NCBI GenBank assembly: GCA_902625895.1
Contig: CACODD010000009.1
Span: 1 to 37,188, forward strand
Source of the DNA: an uncultured Alphaproteobacteria bacterium
GTDB taxonomy: Bacteria > Pseudomonadota > Alphaproteobacteria > Methylaequorales > Methylaequoraceae
Length of the DNA: 37,188 nt
Reading direction: 5' to 3'
Position 1 is the stretch's first letter. Every line of letters starts with the position of its first letter. A program made the position numbers and the translations under genes. Shown here piece after piece: positions 28,112 through 37,188 of the stretch. Below the pieces are notes generated by a model that was not told the DNA's origin, ran no database searches, and worked only from the letters and a program-made list of their open reading frames with translations.

Positions 28112-30466
28112 TTAATATGTTGTACCAAAACTAAATCTAAAAATCTCTTTTTTATCATAATTTTCTTTTAAAATTGCTCTTGTTAAGAAAAATTTGACTG
28201 GGCCGAAAGGAGAAATCCAAGTTAATCCAACACCTGCAGAGGCTCTCAAAGTATTTTCATCCTTAATGAAGCTACTCGAAGAATTCGTGTTGTAAATACT
28301 ACCAATGTCTATAAAAGCTAAACCACTTAATCCGAGATCATCTGGCAAACCTAGGGGAAAGTTTAATTCATTTCTTACAAGATAATATATCTCTCCACCT
28401 AGGGCATCGCCAGTAGATGTATCCCTTGGACCAATCCCTAAATTTTTAAACCCTCTTAATCGATCTCCGTTCAGAAAAAATCTATCATTAATCTTTACAT
28501 CCTTAATTGAAGCAATGTAACCACCCTCGATAAAAGTTCCTAAATACAATCCCCCACCATCAGACATTCTATAGAAATTAGCTACTTTTAATTCACTAGA
28601 AAAATGTTCAGAATCACCTAATAGTCCATGAAAGTCTAAATCCAATCTAATCCTGTATCCATCAGTAGGATTTAACCTATCGTTTAGTTTGTCATACTGA
28701 AAAGCTTGACCAATTATTGAACTTGTTCTTTTACCCTCTTGTTCTCTTATAAAAAGAGAGGTCGAGTTATCAATATCATGAATTTTGTCTCTTTTTAAAG
28801 TGTAACTGGAAATATGCCTAAAATCATCAAATAATTCGTAACCTGCTCTTAATTTAAATCCTATTATATTATTTTTATACCCACTATACGTTTTATTATT
28901 TCTTCTTACATTAAAAATATCTATACCAGCTGCAACATCGGAATCTAAAAAATAGGGATCTGTATAACTAAGGTCAATACTGGACCTTCGGGTCGAAAGA
29001 CCAAGATCTAATGACAATTCTTTAGCTTGACCAAAAACATTAGATTCTTTTATACCTAAATTTCCGAGAGCACCGTCTAGAGAAGAAAATCCTGCGCCAA
29101 CAGAAAATTCACCAGTTGAGCGTTCTGTAACTTCAACATCAATTGTGGACTTGTTAGTCCCTGACAACTCATCGACTTTGAATTCTACATTTTCAAAAAG
29201 ACCAGTCGATCTTACGTTTTTTTCGCTCTGTCTTATCTTTAAGGAGTTAAAGGGATCACCTTCCACTAGTTCCATTTCACGTCTGATAACTTTATCTTCA
29301 GTTTTAATATTACCCTTGATATTTATTCGATCCACGTAAATCTTAGAACCCTGGTTGATACTGAAAATAATATTTACTTTACTTGTTTTTTTTAACTTCC
29401 TAATCTTAGGTATCACTTCTACAAAAGCATAACCTAATTCTGATGTTTTTTCATTTATGTTTTTGATTGTTCTATCTATTTTATCAGTGTCATACCAATC
29501 ACCTGAAGTAATTTCCAATAATGAAGATAGCTTTTTATTAGATAACTTTCTAATTGAAGAATCAATCTTGACATCATTAACTTTATATCTATTTCCTTCC
29601 GATAAATTAAAATTTACAATAAAATCTTTCTTATTTTTCACCAAGCTTGAGTTTGCAGAAATTACATTAAAGTCTATATATCCATTTTTAAAGTAATATT
29701 CTTTTAACAAGTCCTTATCATAATTAACTCTATCTCTGTCGAACCGATCATTTGAACCCCAAAATTCATACCACCTGTATTCTGCAGAAGAAATTACATC
29801 TCTTAATGTTGAATCTGAGAAAACATTATTATTTAAAAAATTAATTTTTTTGATTGTAGCTTCTTTTCCCTCGTAAACTTCAAAAACTAAATTCACTCTA
29901 TTTTGGTTAAGTTTTATATATTTTGGTTCTACAAAGGTTGAAAAATAACCAGATCTTTTATAAATTGTTTGAATTTTCTTTACATCATTTTTTATTAAAT
30001 CTGCTGAAAAAACATTTCTAGACTTAGATTCAAGCTCAGCTATAATTATCTCATCTGAAATTTCTGTATTACCTTCTACAGATATTTGATCGATTAATGG
30101 GTTTTCTTTTACATTAATAAAAACGATATTGTCGTTTTTATATATATTTACGTTTTCGTAGTATCCTGTTTTATAAAGATTTTTAATAGCTATACTCAGA
30201 TCTTTAGGCTTTGTTTTATTAGAATCAATTAGTGAGTCCCTTATTACAACAGACGAATCTAATCGATTATTACCCTGAACAACTATTTGAGTATTTTTTG
30301 GAACAACAATCGGCTTATTTTCAATTAATTTCTCATCTTTACCATAGTATTCATTATTGTAGCTAGATGAGGGACTAGCAGGGGAGTTATCTTGTGAATA
30401 GGCATTATTTGTTAAAAAGAGATAAACTAAAAAAAGATAAAAAAGATTTTTTTTTTGTATACTCAT
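28112..30466 (-). CDS. bamA: Outer membrane protein assembly factor BamA
   Basis: POTRA-type repeats (VQGNNRLDSSVVIRDSL; VEGNTEISDEIIIAELES; INIKGNIKTEDKVIRREMEL), barrel FFLNGDRLRGFKNLGIGPRD, C-terminal FRFSFGTTY. Confidence 0.95.
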   Translation of the reverse strand: MSIQKKNLFYLFLVYLFLTNNAYSQDNSPASPSSSYNNEYYGKDEKLIENKPIVVPKNTQIVVQGNNRLDSSVVIRDSLIDSNKTKPKDLSIAIKNLYKTGYYENVNIYKNDNIVFINVKENPLIDQISVEGNTEISDEIIIAELESKSRNVFSADLIKNDVKKIQTIYKRSGYFSTFVEPKYIKLNQNRVNLVFEVYEGKEATIKKINFLNNNVFSDSTLRDVISSAEYRWYEFWGSNDRFDRDRVNYDKDLLKEYYFKNGYIDFNVISANSSLVKNKKDFIVNFNLSEGNRYKVNDVKIDSSIRKLSNKKLSSLLEITSGDWYDTDKIDRTIKNINEKTSELGYAFVEVIPKIRKLKKTSKVNIIFSINQGSKIYVDRINIKGNIKTEDKVIRREMELVEGDPFNSLKIRQSEKNVRSTGLFENVEFKVDELSGTNKSTIDVEVTERSTGEFSVGAGFSSLDGALGNLGIKESNVFGQAKELSLDLGLSTRRSSIDLSYTDPYFLDSDVAAGIDIFNVRRNNKTYSGYKNNIIGFKLRAGYELFDDFRHISSYTLKRDKIHDIDNSTSLFIREQEGKRTSSIIGQAFQYDKLNDRLNPTDGYRIRLDLDFHGLLGDSEHFSSELKVANFYRMSDGGGLYLGTFIEGGYIASIKDVKINDRFFLNGDRLRGFKNLGIGPRDTSTGDALGGEIYYLVRNELNFPLGLPDDLGLSGLAFIDIGSIYNTNSSSSFIKDENTLRASAGVGLTWISPFGPVKFFLTRAILKENYDKKEIFRFSFGTTY

Positions 30467-30472
30467 TTTTAC

Positions 30473-31522
30473 CTACTTAAAAAATCTTAGAATGTCATTA
30501 TATGTGGCAAAAATCATAAGTGAAATAAGTATAAAAAAACCAAATGTATGAGCAATTTCAAGGTATTTTCTTTTTAAAGGTCCACCATTTATGAATTCAA
30601 TAAAATTCAACAATAGGTGTCCACCATCTAACATAGGAATTGGAAATAGATTTATTAAACCAAGGTTTAGAGAAATTATCATCATAAACCACAAAGTACT
30701 ATGTAAACCTTTACTCCAAAAGTCTCCAGATAACTCTGCTATTCGGATTGGACCGCCAAGTTCGTCTGCACCTCTATTACCAGTGATTATTTCGTAAACA
30801 CCAACAAGGGTTAGTTTGGTAAAGTTATATATTTGTAATAAAGATTCATTAAATGATTCAATAATGTTTAACTTTTTATTCTCTATTGTTCCTCTAATTC
30901 CAATAATATTATTAATTACGTTTACCTTTACTTCTGAAACTTTTCCATCTCTGCTAAATAATAATTTTATAGACTGATTATTTTTATCCTCAATAAGCCT
31001 CTTTATCTGAGAAAATCTTTCTATTTTATTTCCATCAATTTCAATAATAAGATCACCTTCTTTTAAACCTGAATTGTAAGCAGGCATATCTTTTTCAACA
31101 TAACTTATTTCAGGCTTATCGATTGAAATACCGTAAAAAATATTTATAAAAATTAACAATACGAAAGAAAAAATAAAGTTTGCTGCAGGACCTGCAACAA
31201 GAATCATTGATCTTTGATATATTGTTTTTTCATGGAATGATTGTCCAGGAATTATTTCACTTGAGTCTTTTTTTTTTGTACTTGCTTCATCCAAATCTCC
31301 GTGCATTTTGACATATCCACCAAGTGGAATTAAAGAAAATTTCCATCTGGTATCGTTTTGGTCTGTAAATCCAAATAGTTCTTTTCCAAAACCAATTGAA
31401 AAAACTTCAACTTTTACTCCATTTTTACGGGCAATAAGATAATGACCAAGTTCATGCACGAAAACTAGTATTGTTAAGATTATAATAAATGGAATTAAGT
31501 TGTTTAAAATTATATCTATCAT
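30473..31522 (-). CDS. rseP: Site-2 protease RseP-type zinc metalloprotease
   Basis: FVHELGHYLIARKNGVKVEVFSIGFGKELFGF, PDZ PAYNSGLKEGDLIIEIDGNKI, NLFPIPMLDGGHLL. Confidence 0.95.
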   Translation of the reverse strand: MIDIILNNLIPFIIILTILVFVHELGHYLIARKNGVKVEVFSIGFGKELFGFTDQNDTRWKFSLIPLGGYVKMHGDLDEASTKKKDSSEIIPGQSFHEKTIYQRSMILVAGPAANFIFSFVLLIFINIFYGISIDKPEISYVEKDMPAYNSGLKEGDLIIEIDGNKIERFSQIKRLIEDKNNQSIKLLFSRDGKVSEVKVNVINNIIGIRGTIENKKLNIIESFNESLLQIYNFTKLTLVGVYEIITGNRGADELGGPIRIAELSGDFWSKGLHSTLWFMMIISLNLGLINLFPIPMLDGGHLLLNFIEFINGGPLKRKYLEIAHTFGFFILISLMIFATYNDILRFFK

Positions 31523-31529
31523 TGCGTTT

Positions 31530-32690
31530 TTAGTAGGATCCTGATTTTATTATACTATTTGTCAAATCTCTTGAATCTTTATCTACTTCAATTACATCTT
31601 TTATACTATTGATACTAGATATAGAAGAATTATTTAAAGTTTTTTCTACAACACTTGCTATCGAAAGAAATTTAATTTTCTTTTCCAAAAATCTTTGAAC
31701 AGCAACCTCGTTTGCTGCATTAAGAATTGTTGGAGCACTTTTTCCAATTTCTAAAGAATTGTAGGCAAGTTGCAGACATGGATATTTGTTTAAATCAGGT
31801 TCGAAAAAAGTAAGTTTTTTTATCTCAGATAAATTTAGTCTTTGGACATCTGTTTTTATTCTTTCGGGATAAGCCAGTGTAAAAGATATTGGCGTTCTCA
31901 TGTCAGGAGTTCCCATTTGCGCCAACATTGAACCATCCATATATTCAACACAAGAATGGATAATAGATTCAGGATGAATTACCACATCTATATTTTTTTG
32001 GTGAATACCAAAAAGATAACAAGCTTCAATTAATTCTAGACCTTTATTCATCATAGTTGCTGAATCAATAGAAATTTTTTTACCCATAGACCAATTTGGA
32101 TGCTTAATTGCCTCTCTCGGAGTAACGTCTTTGAGTTCATCTATTTTTTTTTTAAAAAAAGGTCCGCCAGAGGCAGTTAATATTAGTCTTGATATTTTCG
32201 ATTTGTTTTTCGAATCTAATACTTGATAAATAGCGTTGTGTTCAGAATCAACTGGTAAAATTTTAGCATTATTACTTTTGGCAAGTGAGGTAACTAAGGA
32301 TCCAGAACAGACCAAGCTCTCTTTATTTGCCAGTGCAATTGATAAGCCTTTCTTTAAAGCAGAAACTACAGGTAGTAATCCAGCAGAACCAGTAATCGCG
32401 GCCATAACTAGATCCGTATTAACGTCAAGTATTTCTTCGTAAGAATTTAAGCCATTCAGTACTTTTAAATTTTTATTTGAATTTAAATCAATAAATTTTT
32501 TATACGAAGCATTATCATTAATCGAAACAATTTTTGGTTTAAACAAATTAGCTTGCTCAAGTAGCCTTAAATAGTTTTTATTTGCTGTAAGAGCTATAAC
32601 TTCGTATTTATCTGGATTATGTTTGATTATATCAAGTGTTGATCGTCCTATTGAACCAGTTGAGCCAAAAATTGTAATTTTTTTTTTCAT
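31530..32690 (-). CDS. dxr: 1-deoxy-D-xylulose 5-phosphate reductoisomerase
   Basis: ITIFGSTGSIGRSTLDII, ALANKESLVCSG, LPVDSEHNAIYQVL, LTASGGPF, HPNWSMGKKISIDSATMMNKGLELIEA, VIHPESIIHSCVEYMDGSMLAQMGTPDMRTPISFTLAYP. Confidence 0.97.
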   Translation of the reverse strand: MKKKITIFGSTGSIGRSTLDIIKHNPDKYEVIALTANKNYLRLLEQANLFKPKIVSINDNASYKKFIDLNSNKNLKVLNGLNSYEEILDVNTDLVMAAITGSAGLLPVVSALKKGLSIALANKESLVCSGSLVTSLAKSNNAKILPVDSEHNAIYQVLDSKNKSKISRLILTASGGPFFKKKIDELKDVTPREAIKHPNWSMGKKISIDSATMMNKGLELIEACYLFGIHQKNIDVVIHPESIIHSCVEYMDGSMLAQMGTPDMRTPISFTLAYPERIKTDVQRLNLSEIKKLTFFEPDLNKYPCLQLAYNSLEIGKSAPTILNAANEVAVQRFLEKKIKFLSIASVVEKTLNNSSISSINSIKDVIEVDKDSRDLTNSIIKSGSY

Positions 32691-32697
32691 ATATTAA

Positions 32698-33534
32698 TTA
32701 TACTATAAAAAAAAAATTATAATCTAATAACTTTATTATTGAAACAAATATGATTAGTGCAAAAATACTATCCAACCTATCTAACAATCCTCCATGACCT
32801 GGAATTAAATTACTGCTGTCCTTTAAGTAACAATATCTTTTAAATCCTGACTCTATTAAATCACCAACTTGAGAGATTATAGAAAATGCAAATGAGGAAT
32901 AAATTATATTTGAAATATTAGAATTGTTAAAAAAAATTATTGTACAAAAAAAAATTGGAACTATGATTCCGCCAATAAAACCTGCTACAGTTTTGTTTGG
33001 GCTTATGCTTGGCATAATTTTAGGCCCACCAATTATAGAGCCAAAAAAATATGCAGAAACATCTACAATCATTGTGAAAAAAACAATAAAAAAAATAAAA
33101 CTTATAAATTCAGTATTTTGACTCATTCCATTTAAAAAAATAAATGCAAAAGTCACGTATATTAAACAAATGATTTTTACAACTGAAATATCTGATAGCT
33201 TTAATAGGCAAACAAAAATAAGAATAAAACAAAGTATCTGAAAGCTTAAGAGTTGAAAATTTAGTAAAAAAACAAAAAAATTAATTAAACAAATTAAAAT
33301 TAAGTCATATTTTGTAACTTGAAATTTAGATAATAAAAAATTACTACCATTAACTTTTTTATTTATAAAACGTTTAAATTCTAGCATTCTTAAAATCTCC
33401 CAACTTGTCAAAAATAATAGAAATTGAGAAAAAGCTAAAAAAATATAATTATTAGAATAAACCATAACAAAGAAAATTATAAACATTACAAAAAATGATA
33501 ATGTTCTTATCAATAAAGAGTTTTTTTCAATCAC
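32698..33534 (-). CDS. cdsA: Phosphatidate cytidylyltransferase
   Basis: DVSAYFFGSIIGGPKIMPSISPNKTVAGFIGG, SQVGDLIESGFKRYCYLKDSSNLIPGHGGLLDRLDS. Track ORF begins at 33642 inside uppS; GTG at 33534 (VIEKNSLLIRTLSFF) is the likelier start. Confidence 0.9.
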   Translation of the reverse strand: MIEKNSLLIRTLSFFVMFIIFFVMVYSNNYIFLAFSQFLLFLTSWEILRMLEFKRFINKKVNGSNFLLSKFQVTKYDLILICLINFFVFLLNFQLLSFQILCFILIFVCLLKLSDISVVKIICLIYVTFAFIFLNGMSQNTEFISFIFFIVFFTMIVDVSAYFFGSIIGGPKIMPSISPNKTVAGFIGGIIVPIFFCTIIFFNNSNISNIIYSSFAFSIISQVGDLIESGFKRYCYLKDSSNLIPGHGGLLDRLDSIFALIIFVSIIKLLDYNFFFIV

Positions 33535-34228
33535 CGCCAAACCTTCTTTTCCTATTAATATAATTTTTAAGTGCCAAAACATATTTTTGGGTATTAAACT
33601 CAGGCCATAAAGTTTTAGTAAAATAAAGTTCAGAATATGCAACTTGCCAAAGCAAAAAATTAGAAAGCCTCATTTCACCAGATGTTCTAATAACGAAATC
33701 TGGATCAGGAATATCTTTAGTCATCAGACTTTTCGAGATATCTAATTCGGTCAATAGGGTTATATTTTTGTTTATTTTTTTAATGGAGTTTACAATTTCA
33801 CTTCTCGAACCGTAACTTAATGCCAAAGTAAAATGAAGCTTGTTAAAAAATCTAGTGCGATCTTGCAGACTTTTTAACTTTGATTTTATTTTATTGTTAA
33901 ATTTATCAATTTCTCCAATAAAAGAAAATTTAATTTTTTTTTTTATAAAATGTTCTTCCTCAGAGTCTAGATAAAAACTAAGTAAAGTTTGTAAATTTAA
34001 TATTTCATCTTTACTACGACTCCAGTTTTCTGTGGAGAAACTAAAAAATGTTAAATATTTAATATTAAATTCAAGAGACTTTTTTACAATTTTTTTTACA
34101 ATTTCTGAGCCCTTTTTATGACCGTCAATAATTTTAAGTTTTTTTTTCTTTGCCCATCTTCTATTCCCATCCATGATAAAAGCTACATGATTGGGTAATT
34201 GCTTTTTTAAATTTGAATCAAAGCACAT
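33527..34228 (-). CDS. uppS: Undecaprenyl diphosphate synthase (isoprenyl transferase)
   Basis: PNHVAFIMDGNRRWAKKK, GHKKGSEIVKKI, YLTFFSFSTENWSRSKDEI, DPDFVIRTSGEMRLSNFLLWQVAYSELYFTKTLWPEF. Confidence 0.96.
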   Translation of the reverse strand: MCFDSNLKKQLPNHVAFIMDGNRRWAKKKKLKIIDGHKKGSEIVKKIVKKSLEFNIKYLTFFSFSTENWSRSKDEILNLQTLLSFYLDSEEEHFIKKKIKFSFIGEIDKFNNKIKSKLKSLQDRTRFFNKLHFTLALSYGSRSEIVNSIKKINKNITLLTELDISKSLMTKDIPDPDFVIRTSGEMRLSNFLLWQVAYSELYFTKTLWPEFNTQKYVLALKNYINRKRRFGGD

Positions 34229-34785
34229 TAAACTTTCAAAATATCCTTTTCCTTCTCTTGAAAAGTATTTTCGATTTTTTCTACATATTTGTCAGTAAGT
34301 TTTTGAATTTTTTCTGAAAATTGAAAACTGTCATCTTTTGAAATTGATTTTTGTTTTTCTTCATCTTTTATTTTGTCCATTGCATCTCTTCTAATATTTC
34401 TTACCGTAATTTTTGCTTCCTCAGAATATTTTGATGCAACTTTAACGATTTCAATTCTTCTTTCTTGAGAAAGTTCGGGTATAGGAACTCTTATATTATT
34501 ACCCTCAATCATAGGATTTAAACCTAATTCTGAATTTCTTATTGCTTTCTCAACAGATTGAATTAAGCTTTCGTCCCATACTTGAACTGTTATAAGTCTA
34601 GATTCAGGTACACTTATATTAGCAACTTGGTTTATAGGCACCTTGCCACCGTAAGCCTCAACAGAAACTGGTTCTAGCAAGGAAGCTGAAGCTCTTCCTG
34701 TCCTTAAACCCAAATATTCTTTTTTAAGATTATTTAAGGTTTTATCCATTTTTTCTTCGTATGAATTTAATTCTATTGTCATCAC
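34228..34785 (-). CDS. frr: Ribosome recycling factor
   Basis: EYLGLRTGRASASLLEPVSVEAYGGKVPINQVANISVPESRLITVQVWD, NSELGLNPMIEGNNIRVPIPELSQERR, VRNIRRDAMDKIK. Confidence 0.97.
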   Translation of the reverse strand: MMTIELNSYEEKMDKTLNNLKKEYLGLRTGRASASLLEPVSVEAYGGKVPINQVANISVPESRLITVQVWDESLIQSVEKAIRNSELGLNPMIEGNNIRVPIPELSQERRIEIVKVASKYSEEAKITVRNIRRDAMDKIKDEEKQKSISKDDSFQFSEKIQKLTDKYVEKIENTFQEKEKDILKV

Positions 34786-35495
34786 TGAATGAGGGTAAAA
34801 TTACCTTTGCCGTTAACAATATCTTTTAGTGAATTATATTCTTGAATTGAAAAAACAAGAATTGGAATTTTGTTTTCTTTTGCAAGAGATATTGATGAAG
34901 TATCCATAATCTTTAGATCATTATTAATAACATAATCATAGCTCAGGTTATATAACTTTTTAGCATTTTTATTTTTTTCTGGATCTGAATCATATATTCC
35001 ATCTACTTTTGTTGCTTTTAATAGAATATCACATTTTATCTCAGAAGCTCTCAATGCTGCTGCAGTGTCAGTAGTAAAATACGGATTTCCTGTACCAGCA
35101 GCAAAAATTACTATTCTATTCTTTTCGATGTGTCTCATTGCCTTTCTTCGTATGTAAGATTCACAAACGTTTTCAATCTTCAAAGCTGATTGAACTCTAG
35201 TGTCTATCCCTTTTTGTTCAATAGAGTTTTGAAGAATTAACGAATTCATTACTGTTGCCATCATACCTGTATAATCTGCAGAAGAACGATCCATACCTTT
35301 TGAAGAGGCAGATATGCCTCTAAATATATTACCTCCGCCAACAACTATAGAAACTTTAATTCCCTTTTTAAAAACGTAAATGATTTGATCTGTAATTGCA
35401 TTAATTGTGTTTAAATCTATTCCGAAATCTTGATTTCCCATTAATGCTTCACCGGAAAGTTTAAGCATAATGTGTTTATAATCAAATTTTTTCAA
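34782..35495 (-). CDS. pyrH: UMP kinase
   Basis: IMLKLSGEALMGNQDFGID, VVGGGNIFRG, DYTGMMATVMNSLILQ, IRRKAMRHIEKNRIVIFAAGTGNPYFTTDTAAALRA. Confidence 0.97.
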   Translation of the reverse strand: MKKFDYKHIMLKLSGEALMGNQDFGIDLNTINAITDQIIYVFKKGIKVSIVVGGGNIFRGISASSKGMDRSSADYTGMMATVMNSLILQNSIEQKGIDTRVQSALKIENVCESYIRRKAMRHIEKNRIVIFAAGTGNPYFTTDTAAALRASEIKCDILLKATKVDGIYDSDPEKNKNAKKLYNLSYDYVINNDLKIMDTSSISLAKENKIPILVFSIQEYNSLKDIVNGKGNFTLIQ

Positions 35496-35502
35496 AACAA
35501 AA

Positions 35503-36375
35503 CTATTCTTGACCTAATTTAAATATAACATAATTTATAATTTCAAAATTTTCATTATGCTCTGAATTAAATGCAGCTATACATTCATGAATTTTTGTTT
35601 TATTATCCATTACAAATGTTTGTTCTAAGAGACAAACTTCTTGATAAAATTTTTTGATTTTGCCATCAACAATCTTTTCAATTATTTCATCGGGTTTATT
35701 AGAAGACTTTAGTTGTTCAATATAAATTGATCTTTCTTTATCAACAAGGTTCTTATCCAAACTCTCAATATTCATCGATTTGGGATCTGTAGCAGCAATA
35801 TGCATACATATGCTTTTAGAGAAGTCATTTACTTTTTCAGTTTCATGGTTTGATTTAAAAGACAGTAAGACACCAATTTTACCAGAATTTTGATTAATCG
35901 AATTGTGAAGATATTTTTCCAAAGAACCTAATTTTTCATTTACATATTCAAGTTTACGAATAACAATATTTTCTCCCAACTTTGAAATTAAATTCGTAAG
36001 ATTTTCCTGAACATTTTGATTTGAATCAAGGTATTTACAATTTAATAAACTTTCAACATTTTTAGCTTCATTTTTCAAACCCGTAAGTGCGAGTTCATCA
36101 CAAAATTTTTGGAAGTTTTCATTTCTTGCAACAAAATCTGTTTCAGCATTCACCTCAATAACAATTCCTTTATTATCCTCTATTTTGACTATTATGAGTC
36201 CATCTGAGGCTGATCTTGAGGATTTTTTTTGGGCAGTGTTAATTCCTTTCTTTCTTAACCATTCAATCGCCTTTTCAACGTTTCCGTCTGACTCGTCTAG
36301 TGCCTTTTTACAATCCATCATTCCAGCACCAGACTTTTCTCTTAACTCTTTAATAATTGAGGATGTAATGTTCAT
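35503..36375 (-). CDS. tsf: Elongation factor Ts
   Basis: IKELREKSGAGMMDCKKALDESDGNVEKAIEWLRKKGI, VEVNAETDFVARNENFQKF, HIAATDP. Confidence 0.97.
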   Translation of the reverse strand: MNITSSIIKELREKSGAGMMDCKKALDESDGNVEKAIEWLRKKGINTAQKKSSRSASDGLIIVKIEDNKGIVIEVNAETDFVARNENFQKFCDELALTGLKNEAKNVESLLNCKYLDSNQNVQENLTNLISKLGENIVIRKLEYVNEKLGSLEKYLHNSINQNSGKIGVLLSFKSNHETEKVNDFSKSICMHIAATDPKSMNIESLDKNLVDKERSIYIEQLKSSNKPDEIIEKIVDGKIKKFYQEVCLLEQTFVMDNKTKIHECIAAFNSEHNENFEIINYVIFKLGQE

Positions 36376-36383
36376 TTTATCAA

Positions 36384-37094
36384 CTAACTTTTAGATTCAA
36401 GCTTTTGTTGCTCGTTTTCATTCTTAACATTTTTAATTGTATCTGCAACTGCACTACAATAATACTCTATAGACCTTATTGCATCATCATTTCCTGGAAT
36501 TGGATGATCTATTCCCTCAGGATTTGAGTTTGAATCAACTACTGCCACAATTGGAATACCAATTTTATTCGCCTCCTTAACAGCTAAAATTTCTTTATTA
36601 GTGTCAATTATGAACAAAAGATCTGGTTTGCCAGGCATATTTTTGATTCCTCCTAATGCTTTATTCAGCTTTTCCACTGAATTTTCAAACATTAAAAGCT
36701 CTTTCTTAGTGTATGAATTACTTTTATTTAAAAGAATTTCTTCTAAATCTTTAAGCTTTTTTATTGAGTTTTGGATTGTATCCCAATTTGTTAGCATACC
36801 GCCAAGCCATCTTTTATTTATAAAAAACTGGTTACAATCAATAGCATATCTCTCAATTATGTCTGAGGCTTGCCTTTTTGTTCCAATAAACAAAATATTT
36901 TTTCCTTCTTTGGCGAAGTCCTCTACAACTTTTAAGGCATTGTTGAAAAACGTTAAAGTTTGTTGTAAGTCTATTATGTGAATGCCATTGCGATGCCCAA
37001 AAATGAATTCTGACATTTTAGGGTTCCATCGATTAGTTCTATGGCCAAAATGGATGCCTGCATCTAAGAGGTCTTTAATAGAAATAGCTTTCAT
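36384..37094 (-). CDS. rpsB: 30S ribosomal protein S2
   Basis: ISIKDLLDAGIHFGHRTNRWNPKMSEFIFGHRNGIHIIDLQQT, FIGTKRQASDII, INKRWLGGMLTNWDTI, MPGKPDLLFIIDTNKE, DSNSNPEGIDHPIPGNDDAIRSI. GGAG at 37104-37101, 6 nt before ATG. Confidence 0.97.
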   Translation of the reverse strand: MKAISIKDLLDAGIHFGHRTNRWNPKMSEFIFGHRNGIHIIDLQQTLTFFNNALKVVEDFAKEGKNILFIGTKRQASDIIERYAIDCNQFFINKRWLGGMLTNWDTIQNSIKKLKDLEEILLNKSNSYTKKELLMFENSVEKLNKALGGIKNMPGKPDLLFIIDTNKEILAVKEANKIGIPIVAVVDSNSNPEGIDHPIPGNDDAIRSIEYYCSAVADTIKNVKNENEQQKLESKS

Positions 37095-37115
37095 AATTTT
37101 CTCCGGTTAAACATG

Positions 37116-37148
37116 CACACGACAAGAAAGCACCAGAGTTGTCGCGTG
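37116..37148 (-). promoter_or_regulatory. Predicted hairpin in rpsB 5' leader
   Basis: Minus-strand CACGCGACAA-(CTCTGGTGCTTTC)-TTGTCGTGTG: 10-bp stem with one G-U pair and 13-nt loop, between a TATAAT -10 and the rpsB Shine-Dalgarno. Confidence 0.6.
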
Positions 37149-37154
37149 TTTGAA

Positions 37155-37160
37155 ATTATA
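37155..37160 (-). promoter_or_regulatory. Predicted -10 element (TATAAT) of the rpsB promoter
   Basis: Perfect TATAAT on the minus strand, 7 nt upstream of the hairpin base. No strong -35 recognised. Confidence 0.5.
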
Positions 37161-37188
37161 GGAAATACTTACAACTTACACTAATAAA

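Noticed and set aside
28093-28158. N-terminal extension of Skp/OmpH overlapping bamA
   Set aside because: A typical signal peptide begins at ATG 28092 with GGAG upstream.
33535-33642. N-terminal extension of CdsA overlapping uppS
   Set aside because: It is an out-of-frame reading of the uppS 3' end; GTG 33534 gives a normal CdsA start overlapping the uppS stop by 8 nt.
1-37188. tRNA/rRNA genes, CRISPR arrays, transposases, prophage or toxin-antitoxin/defence genes
   Set aside because: None seen. Intergenic gaps are almost all under 100 bp and every substantial ORF belongs to a core family, so I do not claim a novel system here.

Overview
This is a 37 kb, very AT-rich, gene-dense chromosomal window from an alphaproteobacterium. 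By composition and compactness it may be a streamlined, possibly marine lineage, but that placement is an inference. Almost every base is explained by conserved core genes. From left to right they are: (i) a nitrogen-regulation block on the minus strand (ntrY partial, ntrC, ntrB, dusB) plus a YpjD/CcsA-like membrane protein; (ii) ispDF, pgpA and a CinA C-terminal-type pncC on the plus strand; (iii) ftsB-like, eno, kdsA, pyrG, secG and tpiA on the minus strand; (iv) a long plus-strand run ppiD-like, trpE, trpG, trpD, trpC, moaC, moeA, lexA, gltX, gltA; (v) an envelope/translation block on the minus strand: lpxB, lpxI, lpxA, fabZ, lpxD, skp/ompH, bamA, rseP, dxr, cdsA, uppS, frr, pyrH, tsf, rpsB. 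I see no mobile elements, CRISPR arrays, phage genes, defence islands or room for tRNA/rRNA genes. I found no convincing undescribed multi-gene system. The observations worth checking are mostly regulatory or architectural: a LexA box overlapping a predicted leaderless lexA promoter, a 5'-terminal hairpin in the rpsB leader, other candidate leaderless starts, an A16 tract inside lpxB, a trp cluster with no space for attenuation, a ypjD-like gene inserted between dusB and ispDF, and convergent genes with abutting or overlapping stop codons.
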